64,000 nt of DNA from Bordetella genomosp. 13. Its GTDB lineage: Bacteria > Pseudomonadota > Gammaproteobacteria > Burkholderiales > Burkholderiaceae_B. The DNA lies in assembly GCF_002119665.1 (NCBI RefSeq), contig NZ_CP021111.1:558001-622000 (forward strand). The letters run 5' to 3'. How positions within the stretch are numbered: the stretch's first letter is position 1; every line of letters begins with the position of its first letter. A program made the translations under genes and the position numbers. The notes below the pieces were generated by a model. The model saw only the letters and a list, made by a program, of their open reading frames with translations, was not told the origin of the DNA and ran no database searches. Shown here piece after piece: positions 1 to 10,200 of this stretch.

Positions 1-396
1 GATGCGGCGCTGTGGAATGCACTGGCGGCGGCGCGCCTGGACGGTTTCGTGCGGGAGCTGCCGCAGGGCCTGGACACGTGGGTGGGCGAGACGGGAGCCG
101 GACTGTCGGCGGGACAGGCGCGGCGGCTATGCCTGGCACGCGCCGTGCTGTCGCGCGCGGCGGTGCTGCTGCTGGACGAGCCTACCGCCGGACTGGATGC
201 GGCCACCGAGGCGGATTTCCTGCGCGACCTGGAGTACGCCGTACAGGGCCGCACCGTGGTGCTGGCCACGCATGCCGCGCTGCCCGAAGGAGCGGTGGAT
301 CGGCGCCTGCGGCTGCATGCCGGACGGCTGGAGACGGCGTCCGCGTCGCCGCGCTCGGTGGAGGCGGCTCCCGCCGCCGCGTCCGCATTGGCTTGA
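1..396 (+). CDS. cydC: ABC exporter ATP-binding C-terminus, CydC/CydD type (5'-truncated)
   Basis: Frame 1 is open from the first base, so the gene begins upstream of the window. The visible 131 residues are the end of a nucleotide-binding domain: a variant signature motif (LSAGQARRL), a Walker B with catalytic Glu ([11 protein letters not shown]) and an H-loop histidine in LATHAA. The GQARRL form of the signature is typical of CydC/CydD, the heterodimeric inner-membrane exporter of glutathione/cysteine needed to assemble cytochrome bd. CydC is my preference over CydD because of this signature, but the membrane domain that would decide is outside the window. The Ala/Pro-rich tail after the ABC fold is ordinary for high-GC genomes. 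apt follows 53 bp later. Confidence 0.75.
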   Translation, partial: DAALWNALAAARLDGFVRELPQGLDTWVGETGAGLSAGQARRLCLARAVLSRAAVLLLDEPTAGLDAATEADFLRDLEYAVQGRTVVLATHAALPEGAVDRRLRLHAGRLETASASPRSVEAAPAAASALA

Positions 397-449
397 GCAG
401 GCCGCGCGGTTATAGTGCGGCTTGCTTTGCCATTCCGGGGATGTACACC

Positions 450-1004
450 ATGCAGACTGATTACGCCGAAGTCGTCCGGCGCACGATACGCAGCGTTCCC
501 GATTGGCCCTCGCCCGGCATCACGTTTCGGGACATCACGCCGGTGCTGCAGGATCCGCGCACCTTCCGCGCGCTGGTCGACCTGTTCGTCTATCGCTACA
601 TGCGCCAGCGCCTCGACCTGGTGGCCGGCGTGGACGCACGCGGCTTCATCCTGGGCAGCGTGCTGGCCTACGAACTGAACCTGGGCTTCGTGCCCGTGCG
701 CAAGAAGGGCAAGCTGCCCTATCGCACGGTGGCCGAGGAATACTCGCTCGAATACGGCAATGCCACGGTCGAGATGCATACCGACGCGGTGCGCACCGGC
801 CAGCGCGTGCTGTTGGTCGACGACCTCATCGCCACGGGCGGCACCATGATGGCCGCCATCAAGCTGCTGCAGCGGCTGGGCGCCAATGTGGTCGAGGCGG
901 CCGCGGTCATAGACCTGCCCGCGCTGGGCGGGTCGGCGCATATCGCGTCGACCGGCACGCCGCTCTACACGGTCTGTCAATTCGGGCCCGACGACGCTGA
1001 CTGA
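450..1004 (+). CDS. apt: Adenine phosphoribosyltransferase
   Basis: Purine salvage enzyme converting adenine and PRPP to AMP in the cytosol. The 184-residue protein is the normal length for the family. The PRPP-binding loop ([13 protein letters not shown]) lies near residues 123-135, with the family motifs FRDITP near residue 27 and [12 protein letters not shown] near residue 78. I chose the ATG at 450 because a GGGG stretch at 437-440 is suitably spaced; an in-frame ATG at 441 would leave that site too close. The gene stands alone between the exporter gene and a convergent LysR gene. The call is firm; only the start is uncertain. Confidence 0.95.
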   Translation: MQTDYAEVVRRTIRSVPDWPSPGITFRDITPVLQDPRTFRALVDLFVYRYMRQRLDLVAGVDARGFILGSVLAYELNLGFVPVRKKGKLPYRTVAEEYSLEYGNATVEMHTDAVRTGQRVLLVDDLIATGGTMMAAIKLLQRLGANVVEAAAVIDLPALGGSAHIASTGTPLYTVCQFGPDDAD

Positions 1005-1014
1005 GGCGCCCGGC

Positions 1015-1905
1015 TCAGGCCTCGTTCAAGCGGGGCTGGATGAAGTCCAGGAACGCGCGCGTCTTGGCCGGCACCATGCGCGACGGCAGCAGCGCGAACA
1101 GCGGCAGCGGCGTCAGGGCCCAGTCGGGCAGCACCCGCACCAGGCCCGTCTGCAGGATGGCGTGCTCCATGGCCTCGAACACCAGCAGCGGGGTGATGCC
1201 CAGCCCCTGGCCGGCCAGCCTGCCCAGCATGCCGACGTTGTTGGCCGCCAGCCGGCCCGACACCTGCACCCGCTCCACCTTCTCGCCCGAGTGCAGCACC
1301 CAGTAGGACATCACGTCCGTCATGGCGGGCCGCAGGCACTCGTGGTGGCTCAGGTCGGAAGGCGTGCGCGGTTCGCCGTAACGCTCCAGATAAGCCGGCG
1401 ACGCGTACAGGTGCTGGCTCATCAGCACGATCTGCCGCGCGATCAGGCTCGAGTCCGGCTGCTGGCCGAAGCGCAGCACCAGGTCGTAGGGATTGCTGAT
1501 AGGGTCGATGGGCCGCATGCTCAGGTCGAAGTCGCATTCGATGTCGGGGTACTGGGCGCGGAACTCGCGGATCACCACCGGCAGGAACAGCTGCGCCAGG
1601 CTGGTCGGCATCGAGATGCGCAGCCGGCCCTTGGGCTGCGCGGCCATGTCGAGCAATTGCTCGTGCGCCACGCGGGCTTCCTCGACGATGTGCCGGCATC
1701 GTTCGAAGTACACCGCGCCAGCTTCGGTCAGGTCGATGCGGCGGGTGCTGCGATTGAGCAGCCGCATGCCGATGCCGCGTTCCAGTTCCGTGACCCGTCG
1801 CGACAGGGTGGACGTGGGAATGCCCAGGGCTTCCGCGGCATGGCTGAAGTTCTTGCGCTTGGCGACTTCGACGAAGAGCGCAATGTCATTGAGCTGGATA
1901 TCCAT
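1015..1905 (-). CDS. LysR-family transcriptional regulator
   Basis: A 296-residue LysR regulator. The N-terminal winged HTH spans roughly residues 5-65, with the recognition-helix region around STLSRRVTELE. It is followed by a periplasmic-binding-protein-like effector domain (about 90-290). It resembles the large CrgA/DsdC-like subgroup that often controls aromatic or redox enzymes. No divergently transcribed partner is close: the next gene on its 5' side is ilvA on the same strand, whose stop lies 180 bp away. The target therefore cannot be read from context. The start ATG is fixed by the canonical N-terminus MDIQLNDIALF. Confidence 0.9.
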   Translation of the reverse strand: MDIQLNDIALFVEVAKRKNFSHAAEALGIPTSTLSRRVTELERGIGMRLLNRSTRRIDLTEAGAVYFERCRHIVEEARVAHEQLLDMAAQPKGRLRISMPTSLAQLFLPVVIREFRAQYPDIECDFDLSMRPIDPISNPYDLVLRFGQQPDSSLIARQIVLMSQHLYASPAYLERYGEPRTPSDLSHHECLRPAMTDVMSYWVLHSGEKVERVQVSGRLAANNVGMLGRLAGQGLGITPLLVFEAMEHAILQTGLVRVLPDWALTPLPLFALLPSRMVPAKTRAFLDFIQPRLNEA

Positions 1906-2084
1906 TGTTCTTTTGCAAGCGTGCGGGCATTGTGCCTCTTATGTTTGCAATGGATGTTATCCCAGTTCATATTTCCATTTATGGAATGAACCTGGCGAAA
2001 GCGAGGGTTTTTACTGACAGGAAGCCGATCGCGCCAATTCTGTTGTCTATCGGCAACCTGGGGCGTGACCCGCAGGTGTGCGGA

Positions 2085-3593
2085 CTACAGGAACAGCTTG
2101 TAGGCCGGATTGTCGGTCTCGTTCCAGTGGGGATAGCCCAGCTCGGTGACGAAGGCCTTGAACTGCTTCTTGTCGGCGGGCGGCACCTGAATGCCGATCA
2201 GGATGCGGCCGTAGTCGGCGCCCTGGTTGCGGTAGTGGAACAGGCTGATGTTCCAGTCCGGCTTCATGGCGTTGAGAAAGCGCATCAGCGCGCCGGGCCG
2301 CTCGGGAAATTCGAAGCGGTACAGCAGTTCGTTGTGCGCCAGCACCGACCGGCCGCCCACCATGTGGCGCAGGTGCGTCTTCGCCATCTCGTCGTGGGTC
2401 AGGTCCAGCGTGTCGAAGCCGTTGCGGCGGAAATGCGTGGCGATCTTGGCCGGCTCGGACGGCGACGACACCTGCAGGCCGACGAACACGTGCGCACGGT
2501 CGGCATCGGATATGCGGTAGTTGAACTCGGTGACGCTGCGGTCGCCGACCAGTTCGCAGAAGCGGCGGAAGCTGCCGCGCTGCTCGGGCATGGTCACGGC
2601 GAACACGGCCTCGCGCATCTCGCCGACCTCGGCGCGCTCGGACACGAAGCGCAGCCGGTCGAAATTCATGTTGGCGCCGCAGGCCACGGCAACCAGGGTC
2701 TTGCCCTTGAGCTTGTGCTCGGCCGCGTACTGCTTCGCGCCGGCCACCGCCATTGCGCCGGCGGGTTCCAGCACGCTGCGCGTGTCCTGGAAGACGTCCT
2801 TGATGGCGGCGCAAATGGCGTCGGTGTTCACGACCACGAAGTCGTCCACGTACTTGCGCGTCAGGCGGAAGGTCTCGGCGCCCACCAGCTTGACCGCCGT
2901 GCCATCCGAGAACAGGCCGACGTCGTTCAGCTGCACGCGGCGCCCGGCGCGCACGCTGCGCACCATGGCGTCGGAGTCCTCGGTCTGCACGCCGATGATC
3001 TTGATCTCGGGCCGCAGCTGCTTCACGTAGGCGGCCACGCCGGCGATCAGGCCGCCGCCGCCGATCGCCACGAAGATCGCGTCGATGGGGCCGGGATGCT
3101 GGCGCAGGATTTCCATGCCCACCGTGCCCTGGCCCGCGATCACGTCCGGATCGTCGAAGGGATGCACGAAGGTGAGCTTCTCGGTCTTCTCCAGTTTCTG
3201 CGCATGCTGGTAGGCATCCGTGAAGCTCTCGCCTGCCAGCACCACCTCGCCGCCCAGGCGGCGCACCGCCTCGATCTTCACCAGCGGGCTGGTGGTGGGC
3301 ATGACGATGACGGCGCGGCAGCCCAGCCGGCTGGCGGCAAGCGCCACGCCCTGCGCGTGATTGCCCGCGGACGCGGCGATGACGCCGCGATTGAGCGCCG
3401 CCGCGGGCAGGTTGGCCATCTTGTTGTATGCCCCGCGCAGCTTGAAGCTGAATACCGCCTGCGTGTCCTCTCGCTTGAGCATCACCGTGTTCGAAATTCG
3501 CTGCGACAGCAGGGTAGCGGTTTCGAGGGGGGATTCGACGGCGACGTCGTAGACCTTGGAGGTCAGGATGCGTTTGAGGTAGTCGGTGGACAT
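2085..3593 (-). CDS. ilvA: Threonine dehydratase (biosynthetic, long form)
   Basis: PLP-dependent L-threonine ammonia-lyase giving 2-oxobutanoate, the first committed step of isoleucine synthesis. The 502-residue length matches the allosteric long form. The PLP lysine is in SFKLRGAYNK (about residue 50), the Ser/Gly cofactor loop is SAGNHAQG (about 75-82) and the glycine loop is GGGGLIAG (about 177-184). Two ACT-like domains occupy about 330-502 and would bind isoleucine and valine. It lies 82 bp downstream of, and in the same direction as, the putative T3S effector gene. That spacing could allow read-through, but I see no functional link. Confidence 0.95.
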   Translation of the reverse strand: MSTDYLKRILTSKVYDVAVESPLETATLLSQRISNTVMLKREDTQAVFSFKLRGAYNKMANLPAAALNRGVIAASAGNHAQGVALAASRLGCRAVIVMPTTSPLVKIEAVRRLGGEVVLAGESFTDAYQHAQKLEKTEKLTFVHPFDDPDVIAGQGTVGMEILRQHPGPIDAIFVAIGGGGLIAGVAAYVKQLRPEIKIIGVQTEDSDAMVRSVRAGRRVQLNDVGLFSDGTAVKLVGAETFRLTRKYVDDFVVVNTDAICAAIKDVFQDTRSVLEPAGAMAVAGAKQYAAEHKLKGKTLVAVACGANMNFDRLRFVSERAEVGEMREAVFAVTMPEQRGSFRRFCELVGDRSVTEFNYRISDADRAHVFVGLQVSSPSEPAKIATHFRRNGFDTLDLTHDEMAKTHLRHMVGGRSVLAHNELLYRFEFPERPGALMRFLNAMKPDWNISLFHYRNQGADYGRILIGIQVPPADKKQFKAFVTELGYPHWNETDNPAYKLFL

Positions 3594-3675
3594 GAAAGGG
3601 ATGCAAGCGGAGAGCGTGAGCCGACGCGGCGCGCCGGCCGGCTCACGAGAGTACCACAGCCCCCGGTGGGGGCTT

Positions 3676-5976
3676 TCAGCTGGAGAACACCACGTGCGAG
3701 CCGGTCAGGTGCGTGGTCGGCGGCTCGCCCGAGTTGCCGGGCGGCCGGATGGTGAACGTCAGCTCGTTCATCATCACGTTGTCGTAGTCCACCTCGCTGA
3801 CCGGTTCGCCCGGCGTGTGTTCGACGGCGATCAGCCGGCCGGTGTGCGTGCCGCGCACCGTCCAGCTGCCGTCGGGATTGGACGTGGCTTCGAACATGTT
3901 CTTGCCGCGCGCGAACAGCGGGATCGCGTCGCCGAACGCGGCCCCCTGGCACGAGGTGGTGAACGCGTTCATGCTGACCTGGCTCATGCAGCGGCTCACC
4001 GCCAGCGCCATCGCGTCGCCTTGCTCGCCCTGTGGGAAGTGGGCGCGGAACTGCTGCATCGCGTTCGCGCCTTCGCCCGGCTTGGACAGGGTGTGGCCGT
4101 CCACCACGAAGGTCGCGCGGCCCAGGTCCACCTCCATCGTCTTGCTCATCCACGGCTGCGTGCCGACGCCGTCGCGCAGCGTCCACTGCACCAGTTCGTC
4201 GCGCTGTTCGTCGATCAGATGATCGGGCCTGAAGTCGCGCGCGACCAGCGAGCCGATGCGCGCACCCGTGACCACGCCGCGGTTGTCCAGTGAATCGGAT
4301 CCGGGGCCGGGCAGCACGGCGCGCGTCAGGTCGGGCGGCATGTCGGCCAACGGCGCGTCGCCGGCCATGATGTCCTTCGATATGTCGCGGCTCTGTTCGA
4401 CGCTGTGCCCCGCGCGCTGCGCCAGGGCCTCGACCAGCGGCATGTAGACCAGCGGGTACTGCGCCGCGGTGCGCATCTCGGGCGAGGCGCGCATGGCCTG
4501 GCCGAACTGCTGGCCGGCCTCGCCGCGCAGGTCCTCCAGCATGTCGGTGGCCTGCTCCGGCGAGAGGCCATGCACCGCCAACGCCGCCATCTGGTCCATC
4601 AGGATGGTGGTGAAGTCGCCGCCCGACAGGCTGACGTCTTCGCCCATCGCGTGCCCGTGCTGCTTCATGGCCGTCAGGCCGTTCTCGAAGCTTTGCAGCG
4701 CGCGCTCGAGGCCGTCCAGGCCGGCGCCCGGACGGCCGGTGCGCAGTCCATCGGCTATCGATGCGAGCGCGCCGCCCATCACGGCGGCCGCGTCCTCGTA
4801 AGCCCGGACCTGCACGGGGTCCAGCCGGCGCGTCTGCGCGATCTCGCGCAGCTGGGCCTTGCCCGCATCGCCCAGCGTAGTGGACTCGTCGATCATCTTC
4901 AGCGCCTGGAAGTGCTCGCCGACGGCTTGGCGCACCTGTTCTTCCAGCCGCGGTTCCAGCGCCCGGAGGATGGAGTTGGCATCCGGGGCGCAGCCGAACT
5001 TCTCGGGCATTCCCTTCACTTGATAACTGAGGCCCTCGACCATGTTGCGCGAGATGGACTTGAGCGCGCCGTCGGGCAGCGCGTCCATGCCCATTTCGCG
5101 CGCGGTGTCCGCGGCGATCTGGCGCAACATGGATTCTGGGTTGCTGCGGTCCAGCAGGGTTGCCGCATGTTCGGTGACCACGAACTCGCGCGCCAGGTCG
5201 ATCATCGTGGCGGCGGTGCGGCCGTGGCCGATCGCGCGATCCAGCAGTTCATCCAGCTTGCCGGGCGTCATGCCCGGCGCCGACAGCAGCTCCTGGTAGA
5301 GGTCGAGCGCCTGGTTGGCCACCTGCGCGATCTGCGCGTTGCCCAATGCGCCCTGCGAGTGGTCGGGCAGTTCCGCGCAGCCTTTCATGACAAGCTGGGA
5401 CAGGAACCGCGATGCGCCGCCGTCGCCCATCGCGGCCTGCCAGGTGGACTGGTCCTTCAGCGGCAGGTTGCGTTCCAGGAACAGGCCCATCATGTCGGTC
5501 TCGCCGCGCGCGCGCGCGCCGGTGACCCCGTTTTCCAGGAACCGCATGATGTGCACGTTGTTCATCGCGCGATTGCTGGCCTGCTGGCGCTCGATGCTTT
5601 GCATGGCGGTGGAGACGGTGCGGGCGGTAAGCGGCTTGCCGTCGGCGACGTCGATGTCGCGCGCGACCATGTTGCCGATGTTCTCGCCGTAGGCGTGCTT
5701 CACGTCGTTCAGGAAGCCCGCCAGGATCTGGCGATTGCTGGCCTCGTACTGCTGCAGCCGTACAGGGTAGGCATCGCACTCGGCGCGCGCCTGGCGCAGC
5801 GAACCCATCTGCCCCAGCAGCGGCACGTTCGACAGCGCGGCCTTGAAGCGCGTCCAGGCGCTGGGCGGATCGAGCGGTTCGCGGGCGACGACGGAGTTTC
5901 CCTGCCCTTGCGCCAGTGCGTGGTCGGGATTGACGCCCTGGTTGTGGATCAGATTGTTGAAGGCGGTAATCGTCAT
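3676..5976 (-). CDS. Putative type III secretion effector (766 aa)
   Basis: I do not recognise the family; the effector call rests on context. The protein has no Sec signal or membrane segment. Its N-terminus (about 1-60) is polar and Asn/Gln/Ser-rich with TAFNNL and LIHNQG, as expected for a T3S export signal. The rest looks helical and modular. A segment at about 85-135 carries GKPLTARTV. The C-terminal 150 residues are a mixed region ending in HVVFSS. It starts 16 bp after a CesT-type chaperone gene, with its own GGAG ribosome site, and no other secretion genes are in the window. A divergent relative of the Bordetella effector BteA (about 658 aa, also paired with a chaperone) is possible but I cannot show it. 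Confidence 0.6.
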   Translation of the reverse strand: MTITAFNNLIHNQGVNPDHALAQGQGNSVVAREPLDPPSAWTRFKAALSNVPLLGQMGSLRQARAECDAYPVRLQQYEASNRQILAGFLNDVKHAYGENIGNMVARDIDVADGKPLTARTVSTAMQSIERQQASNRAMNNVHIMRFLENGVTGARARGETDMMGLFLERNLPLKDQSTWQAAMGDGGASRFLSQLVMKGCAELPDHSQGALGNAQIAQVANQALDLYQELLSAPGMTPGKLDELLDRAIGHGRTAATMIDLAREFVVTEHAATLLDRSNPESMLRQIAADTAREMGMDALPDGALKSISRNMVEGLSYQVKGMPEKFGCAPDANSILRALEPRLEEQVRQAVGEHFQALKMIDESTTLGDAGKAQLREIAQTRRLDPVQVRAYEDAAAVMGGALASIADGLRTGRPGAGLDGLERALQSFENGLTAMKQHGHAMGEDVSLSGGDFTTILMDQMAALAVHGLSPEQATDMLEDLRGEAGQQFGQAMRASPEMRTAAQYPLVYMPLVEALAQRAGHSVEQSRDISKDIMAGDAPLADMPPDLTRAVLPGPGSDSLDNRGVVTGARIGSLVARDFRPDHLIDEQRDELVQWTLRDGVGTQPWMSKTMEVDLGRATFVVDGHTLSKPGEGANAMQQFRAHFPQGEQGDAMALAVSRCMSQVSMNAFTTSCQGAAFGDAIPLFARGKNMFEATSNPDGSWTVRGTHTGRLIAVEHTPGEPVSEVDYDNVMMNELTFTIRPPGNSGEPPTTHLTGSHVVFSS

Positions 5977-5992
5977 GGCGGTCTCCGGTCGC

Positions 5993-6463
5993 TCAGGCGT
6001 AGGTGGGCGGGCCGGAAGGCGCCGGATGGGGCAGGTCTGAGCCGGGCTCGGAGGTGGCCGCGTCGGCGATGCGCCGTCGCCATCGTTCGGCCTGGTTCAT
6101 GAAGTTCTCGACCGCGGCCTCGAAACCCGGACCGTCCAGTTCGGACACGCCGTGGCCATACGTGAGGATGACGCCGCCGGTGCCTTCTTCCAGCCCCAGC
6201 GTGGCGCCCTGGGTGCGGTGCCAGTACAGGTTGGCCGCCAGCAGCTCGCGCAGCAGCGGCTCGGCGCCGCTGCGCGGCAATTCCTCCAGATAGCACGACA
6301 GCACCAGCCGGCTCTGCGTATCGTCGTACTCGATGTTCAGGATCAGGTCGCCGTCGAACACCAGCACGCAACTCTGCGTGGCCTCGTCCAGGGCCAGGGG
6401 GCCTACGGTAAGGGTGGCCCCAAGATTGGCGAGTAGTTGGCTGGCGAGGGCGCGTTTGTCCAT
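5993..6463 (-). CDS. CesT-family type III secretion chaperone
   Basis: A small acidic cytosolic protein of 156 residues with the layout of class I T3S chaperones: an N-terminal helix (MDKRALASQLLANLG), a beta segment with FDGDLILNIEY, a central helix (LLRELLAANLYWHRT, about 70-85) followed by GATLGLEEGTGGVIL, and a final amphipathic helix with FMNQAERWR. Such dimers bind the N-terminal chaperone-binding region of one effector. The start at 6463 is chosen for the AAGGA site 8 nt upstream; in-frame starts further upstream have none. It is the first gene of a two-gene unit with the effector and lies behind a hrp-box-like promoter. Confidence 0.8.
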   Translation of the reverse strand: MDKRALASQLLANLGATLTVGPLALDEATQSCVLVFDGDLILNIEYDDTQSRLVLSCYLEELPRSGAEPLLRELLAANLYWHRTQGATLGLEEGTGGVILTYGHGVSELDGPGFEAAVENFMNQAERWRRRIADAATSEPGSDLPHPAPSGPPTYA

Positions 6464-6511
6464 CTGGTGGTCCTTGTTGCGTTGGCTGGCGGGCAGCATG
6501 CCCAATGCGCA

Positions 6512-6539
6512 TGTGTGACGATTGCGGCACCAAAGTTCC
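6512..6539 (-). promoter_or_regulatory. Candidate HrpL/BtrS-type ECF promoter for the chaperone-effector unit
   Basis: On the minus strand GGAACT (6539-6534) is followed by 15 nt and TCACACA (6518-6512). The hrp box used by HrpL-type ECF sigma factors is GGAAC(C/T)-N15/16-CCACNNA, so only the first base of the -10 block differs. The site lies about 50 nt upstream of the chaperone ATG. In Bordetella the T3S regulon depends on the ECF sigma factor BtrS, a relative of HrpL. One motif match near one gene could be chance. Confidence 0.5.
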
Positions 6540-6567
6540 AAGTCGGCGCGGCTACACTGCTTGCCAT

Positions 6568-7140
6568 ATGGAACAGACCCTCTTGAGCGCGATCCAGGCG
6601 GCGCTGGGATGGCTGGCCCTGCCCGAGGTCGGCTTGTCCGCCATCTTCGTCGTCAGCGTGGTGTCGGCCACGCTGCTGCCCCTGGGCTCCGAGCCGGCCG
6701 TCTTCGCCTACGTCAAGGTGTCACCCGACATGTTCTGGCCTGCGGTGATGGTCGGCACGGCCGGCAATACCGTCGGCGGCATCATCAGCTATTTCATGGG
6801 CAGCGGGGCGCACCGCGCCGTGGAGCGCTGGCGCGCGCACAAAGCGCGCGAGACGGTCGCCGACGGCGCTGGCGAGCCTCCAAAGACCGCGGGCGCAGGG
6901 CTGGAAGGCCGCTGGGGCGGACGCTGGCACGTACGCGCTCGCGCATGGCTCACGCGGCTGGGGCCGCCGGCATTGCTGCTGTCGTGGCTGCCAGTAATCG
7001 GAGATCCCTTATGCGCGGTGGCCGGATGGCTGCGGCTGTCGTTCTGGCCTTCCGTGGCCTACATGGCCCTGGGCAAGTTGCTGCGCTACGTGACGCTGAC
7101 GGCCGGCCTGCTGTGGGCGACTTCCGGAATGCAGTTGTAG
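6568..7140 (+). CDS. YqaA/DedA-like inner-membrane protein
   Basis: A 190-residue membrane protein of the YqaA branch of the DedA/SNARE-associated family. It has about four hydrophobic segments, with the family features LPLGSEP (about 36-42), AGNTVGG (about 65-71) and a C-terminal WLPVIGDPLCAVAGWLR. A polar, charged loop of about 50 residues after the second segment is longer than usual. DedA relatives are linked to membrane lipid handling and proton-motive-force homeostasis, but YqaA itself has no settled role. I chose the ATG at 6568; an upstream in-frame ATG at 6505 would overlap the divergent chaperone promoter. Confidence 0.8.
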   Translation: MEQTLLSAIQAALGWLALPEVGLSAIFVVSVVSATLLPLGSEPAVFAYVKVSPDMFWPAVMVGTAGNTVGGIISYFMGSGAHRAVERWRAHKARETVADGAGEPPKTAGAGLEGRWGGRWHVRARAWLTRLGPPALLLSWLPVIGDPLCAVAGWLRLSFWPSVAYMALGKLLRYVTLTAGLLWATSGMQL

Positions 7141-7296
7141 CGGCCACGCCGCTTGCGCCATCGTCCGGTAAAGACATGGCAACGTCCGGCTATGGCGGCT
7201 TTCATGTCGCTTAAAGCGCGGCGAGCCCGCGGCCCTGGGCGTCTGTTTCCAGTAATGACATAAAATGTGTTTTTAAGGGCCCTCTCTGCTGCTTCC

Positions 7297-10200
7297 ATGA
7301 ACGCCCCTCTTGCCAGCCAAGTCCTTGCGGCAACCCCCGTGTCCGCCGGCGCGCGCCTGCGCGAAATTCCCTACAACTACACGTCGTTTTCCGACCGCGA
7401 AGTGGTCGGCCGGCTGCTGGGCGACGACGCCTGGCAACTGCTGACCGACCTGCGCGGCGAGCGCCGCACCGGCCGATCGGCGCGCATGTTGTACGAAGTG
7501 CTGGGCGACATCTGGGTCGTGCGCCGCAATCCGTATCTGCAGGACGACCTGCTGGACAACCCCAAGCGCCGCAAGCTGCTGATCGAGGCCCTGCATCACC
7601 GCCTGCGCGAGATCGACAAGCGCCGCGCGCCCGGCTCGGGCGAGGGAGGCCACGATGCCAAGGTCGTCGAACTGCTGGCCCGGGGCCGCGCGGCGGTCGC
7701 CGAATTCGAGATGCAGTTCGACCAGACCGAGCAGCTGCGCCGCGACGCGCTGCGCGTGCTGGGCCGCATCACCGCGCGCCAGAACATCAAGTTCGACGGC
7801 CTGTCGCGCGTGTCGCACGTCACCGACGCCACCGACTGGCGCGTCGAATATCCCTTCGTGGTGCTGACGCCGGATCACGAGGAAGAGATCGCGCCGCTGG
7901 TGCGCGCGTGCATCGAGCTGAACCTCACCATCGTGCCGCGCGGGGGCGGCACCGGCTACACGGGCGGCGCCATTCCGCTGACGTGGAAGTCGGCCGTCAT
8001 CAACACCGAGAAGTTCGATACGCTGGGTCCGGTGGAGTCCTGTATCCTGCCCGGCCTGACCGAGCCCGTGGCCGTCATCGCCACCGGCGCGGGCGTGGTC
8101 ACCAAGCGAGTCTCCGAGGCGGCCGAGCATGCCGGCTTCGTCTTCGCGGTCGATCCCACGTCGGCCGAGGCCTCGTGCGTGGGCGGCAACATCGCCATGA
8201 ACGCGGGCGGCAAGAAGGCCCTGCTGTGGGGCACCGCGCTGGACAACCTGGCGTGGTGGCGCATGGTCGACCCCGACGGCAACTGGCTCGAGGTCACGCG
8301 CCTGGCGCACAACATGGGCAAGATCCACGACGTGGACGTGGCGCGCTTCGAACTGAAGTGGTTCGACGGCGCCGCCAAGCCAGGCGAGAAACTGCTGCGC
8401 ACCGAAACGCTGGCCATCGAAGGCCCGCGCTTTCGCAAGGTGGGCCTGGGCAAGGACGTCACCGACAAGTTCCTGGCGGGCCTGCCCGGCGTGCAGAAGG
8501 AAGGCTGCGACGGCCTGATCACGTCCGCGCGCTGGGTGCTGCATCGCATGCCCAAGTACACGCGCACGGTCTGCCTGGAATTCTTCGGCCAGGCCCGGGA
8601 CGCGATTCCGTCCATTGTCGAAGTGAAGGGATACCTGGATGGCGAAGGGCGCGCGCGCGGCGCCATCCTGGCCGGCCTCGAGCATCTGGACGAGCGCTAT
8701 CTGCGCGCGGTGGGCTATGCCACCAAGAGCAAGCGCGGCACGCTGCCCAAGATGCTGTTGCTGGGCGACATCGTCGGCGATGACGAGGCGGCCGTCGCCG
8801 CCGCCGCCAGCGAGGTCATCCGCCTGGCCAACACGCGCCACGGCGAAGGCTTCATCGCCGTCAGCCCCGAGGCTCGAAAGAAGTTCTGGGCCGACCGCGC
8901 CCGCACCGCCGCCATCTCGCGCCACACCAACGCCTTCAAGATCAACGAAGACGTGGTGATACCGCTGGGGCGCATGGGCGAGTACACCGACCATATCGAA
9001 CGCATCAACATCGAACTGTCCACGCGCAACAAGCTGCGCCTGCTCGATGCGCTGGATGCCTACCTGGCCGAGCCGCTGCCGCTGGGCAAGGCCGAGGACG
9101 ACGACGACGCCCGCATCACCAGCGCCGAGGTGCTGGCAGAACGCACGCGCCAGGCCGTCGAGGTGATCGATGGCGCGCGTCTGCGCTGGCATTGGCTGCT
9201 GCACAACCTCGACCTGCCGCTGGCGCAGATGCTGCCCGAGCTGCCGCGCCTGGGCATGGCGCACCTGCAGGGCACGCTGGCCGAACGGCTGGCGCGCCAG
9301 CCGCAGGCGCGCGTGTTCGACGTGGTGCAGGACCGCACCGTGCGCGTGTCCTGGCGCGCCGAGGTGCTGGGCGCGTTGCAGGGGCTGTTCCCCGGCAACG
9401 CGGGCAAGCCCATCCTGGACGAGCTGCGCGCCATCCATGGCCGCGTGCTGAAGAGCCGCGTGTTCGTGGCGCTGCACATGCACGCCGGCGACGGCAACGT
9501 GCACACCAACATCCCCGTCAATTCCGACGACTACGACATGCTGCGCGAGGCGCACCAGGCCGTCGAGCGCATCATGCAGATCGCGCGCGACCTGGACGGC
9601 GTGATCTCGGGAGAGCACGGCATCGGACTGACCAAGTACGAATTCCTTACCGAGGAAGAACTGGCGCCGTTCCAGGCGTACAAGCGCCGCATCGATCCCA
9701 ACGGCCACTTCAACGCCGGCAAGCTGATGCCGGGCGCCGACCTGCGCCATGCATGGACGCCCAGCTTCAACCTGATGGGACACGAGTCGCTGATCATGCA
9801 GCAGAGCGACATCGGCGCCATTTCGGCCTCGGTGAAGGACTGCCTGCGCTGCGGCAAGTGCAAGCCCGTGTGCGCCACGCACGTGCCGCGCGCCAACCTG
9901 CTGTACTCGCCGCGCAACAAGATCCTGGCCACCTCGCTGCTGGTCGAGGCCTTCCTCTACGAAGAGCAGACGCGCCGCGGCGTCAGCCTGAAGCATTGGG
10001 AAGAGTTCGAGGACGTGGCCGACCACTGCACGGTCTGCCACAAGTGCTACAACCCGTGCCCGGTCGACATCGACTTCGGCGACGTGTCCATGAACATGCG
10101 CGCGCTGCTGCGCCGCATGGGCCGCAAGTCCTTCAATCCCGGCACGTCGGCCGCCATGTTCTTTCTGAACGCCAAAGACCCGGCCACCATCAACGCCACC

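Noticed and set aside
1905..3755. A 616-codon plus-strand frame over ilvA
   Set aside because: Low-complexity His/Ala/Gly content, opposite an unambiguous threonine dehydratase.
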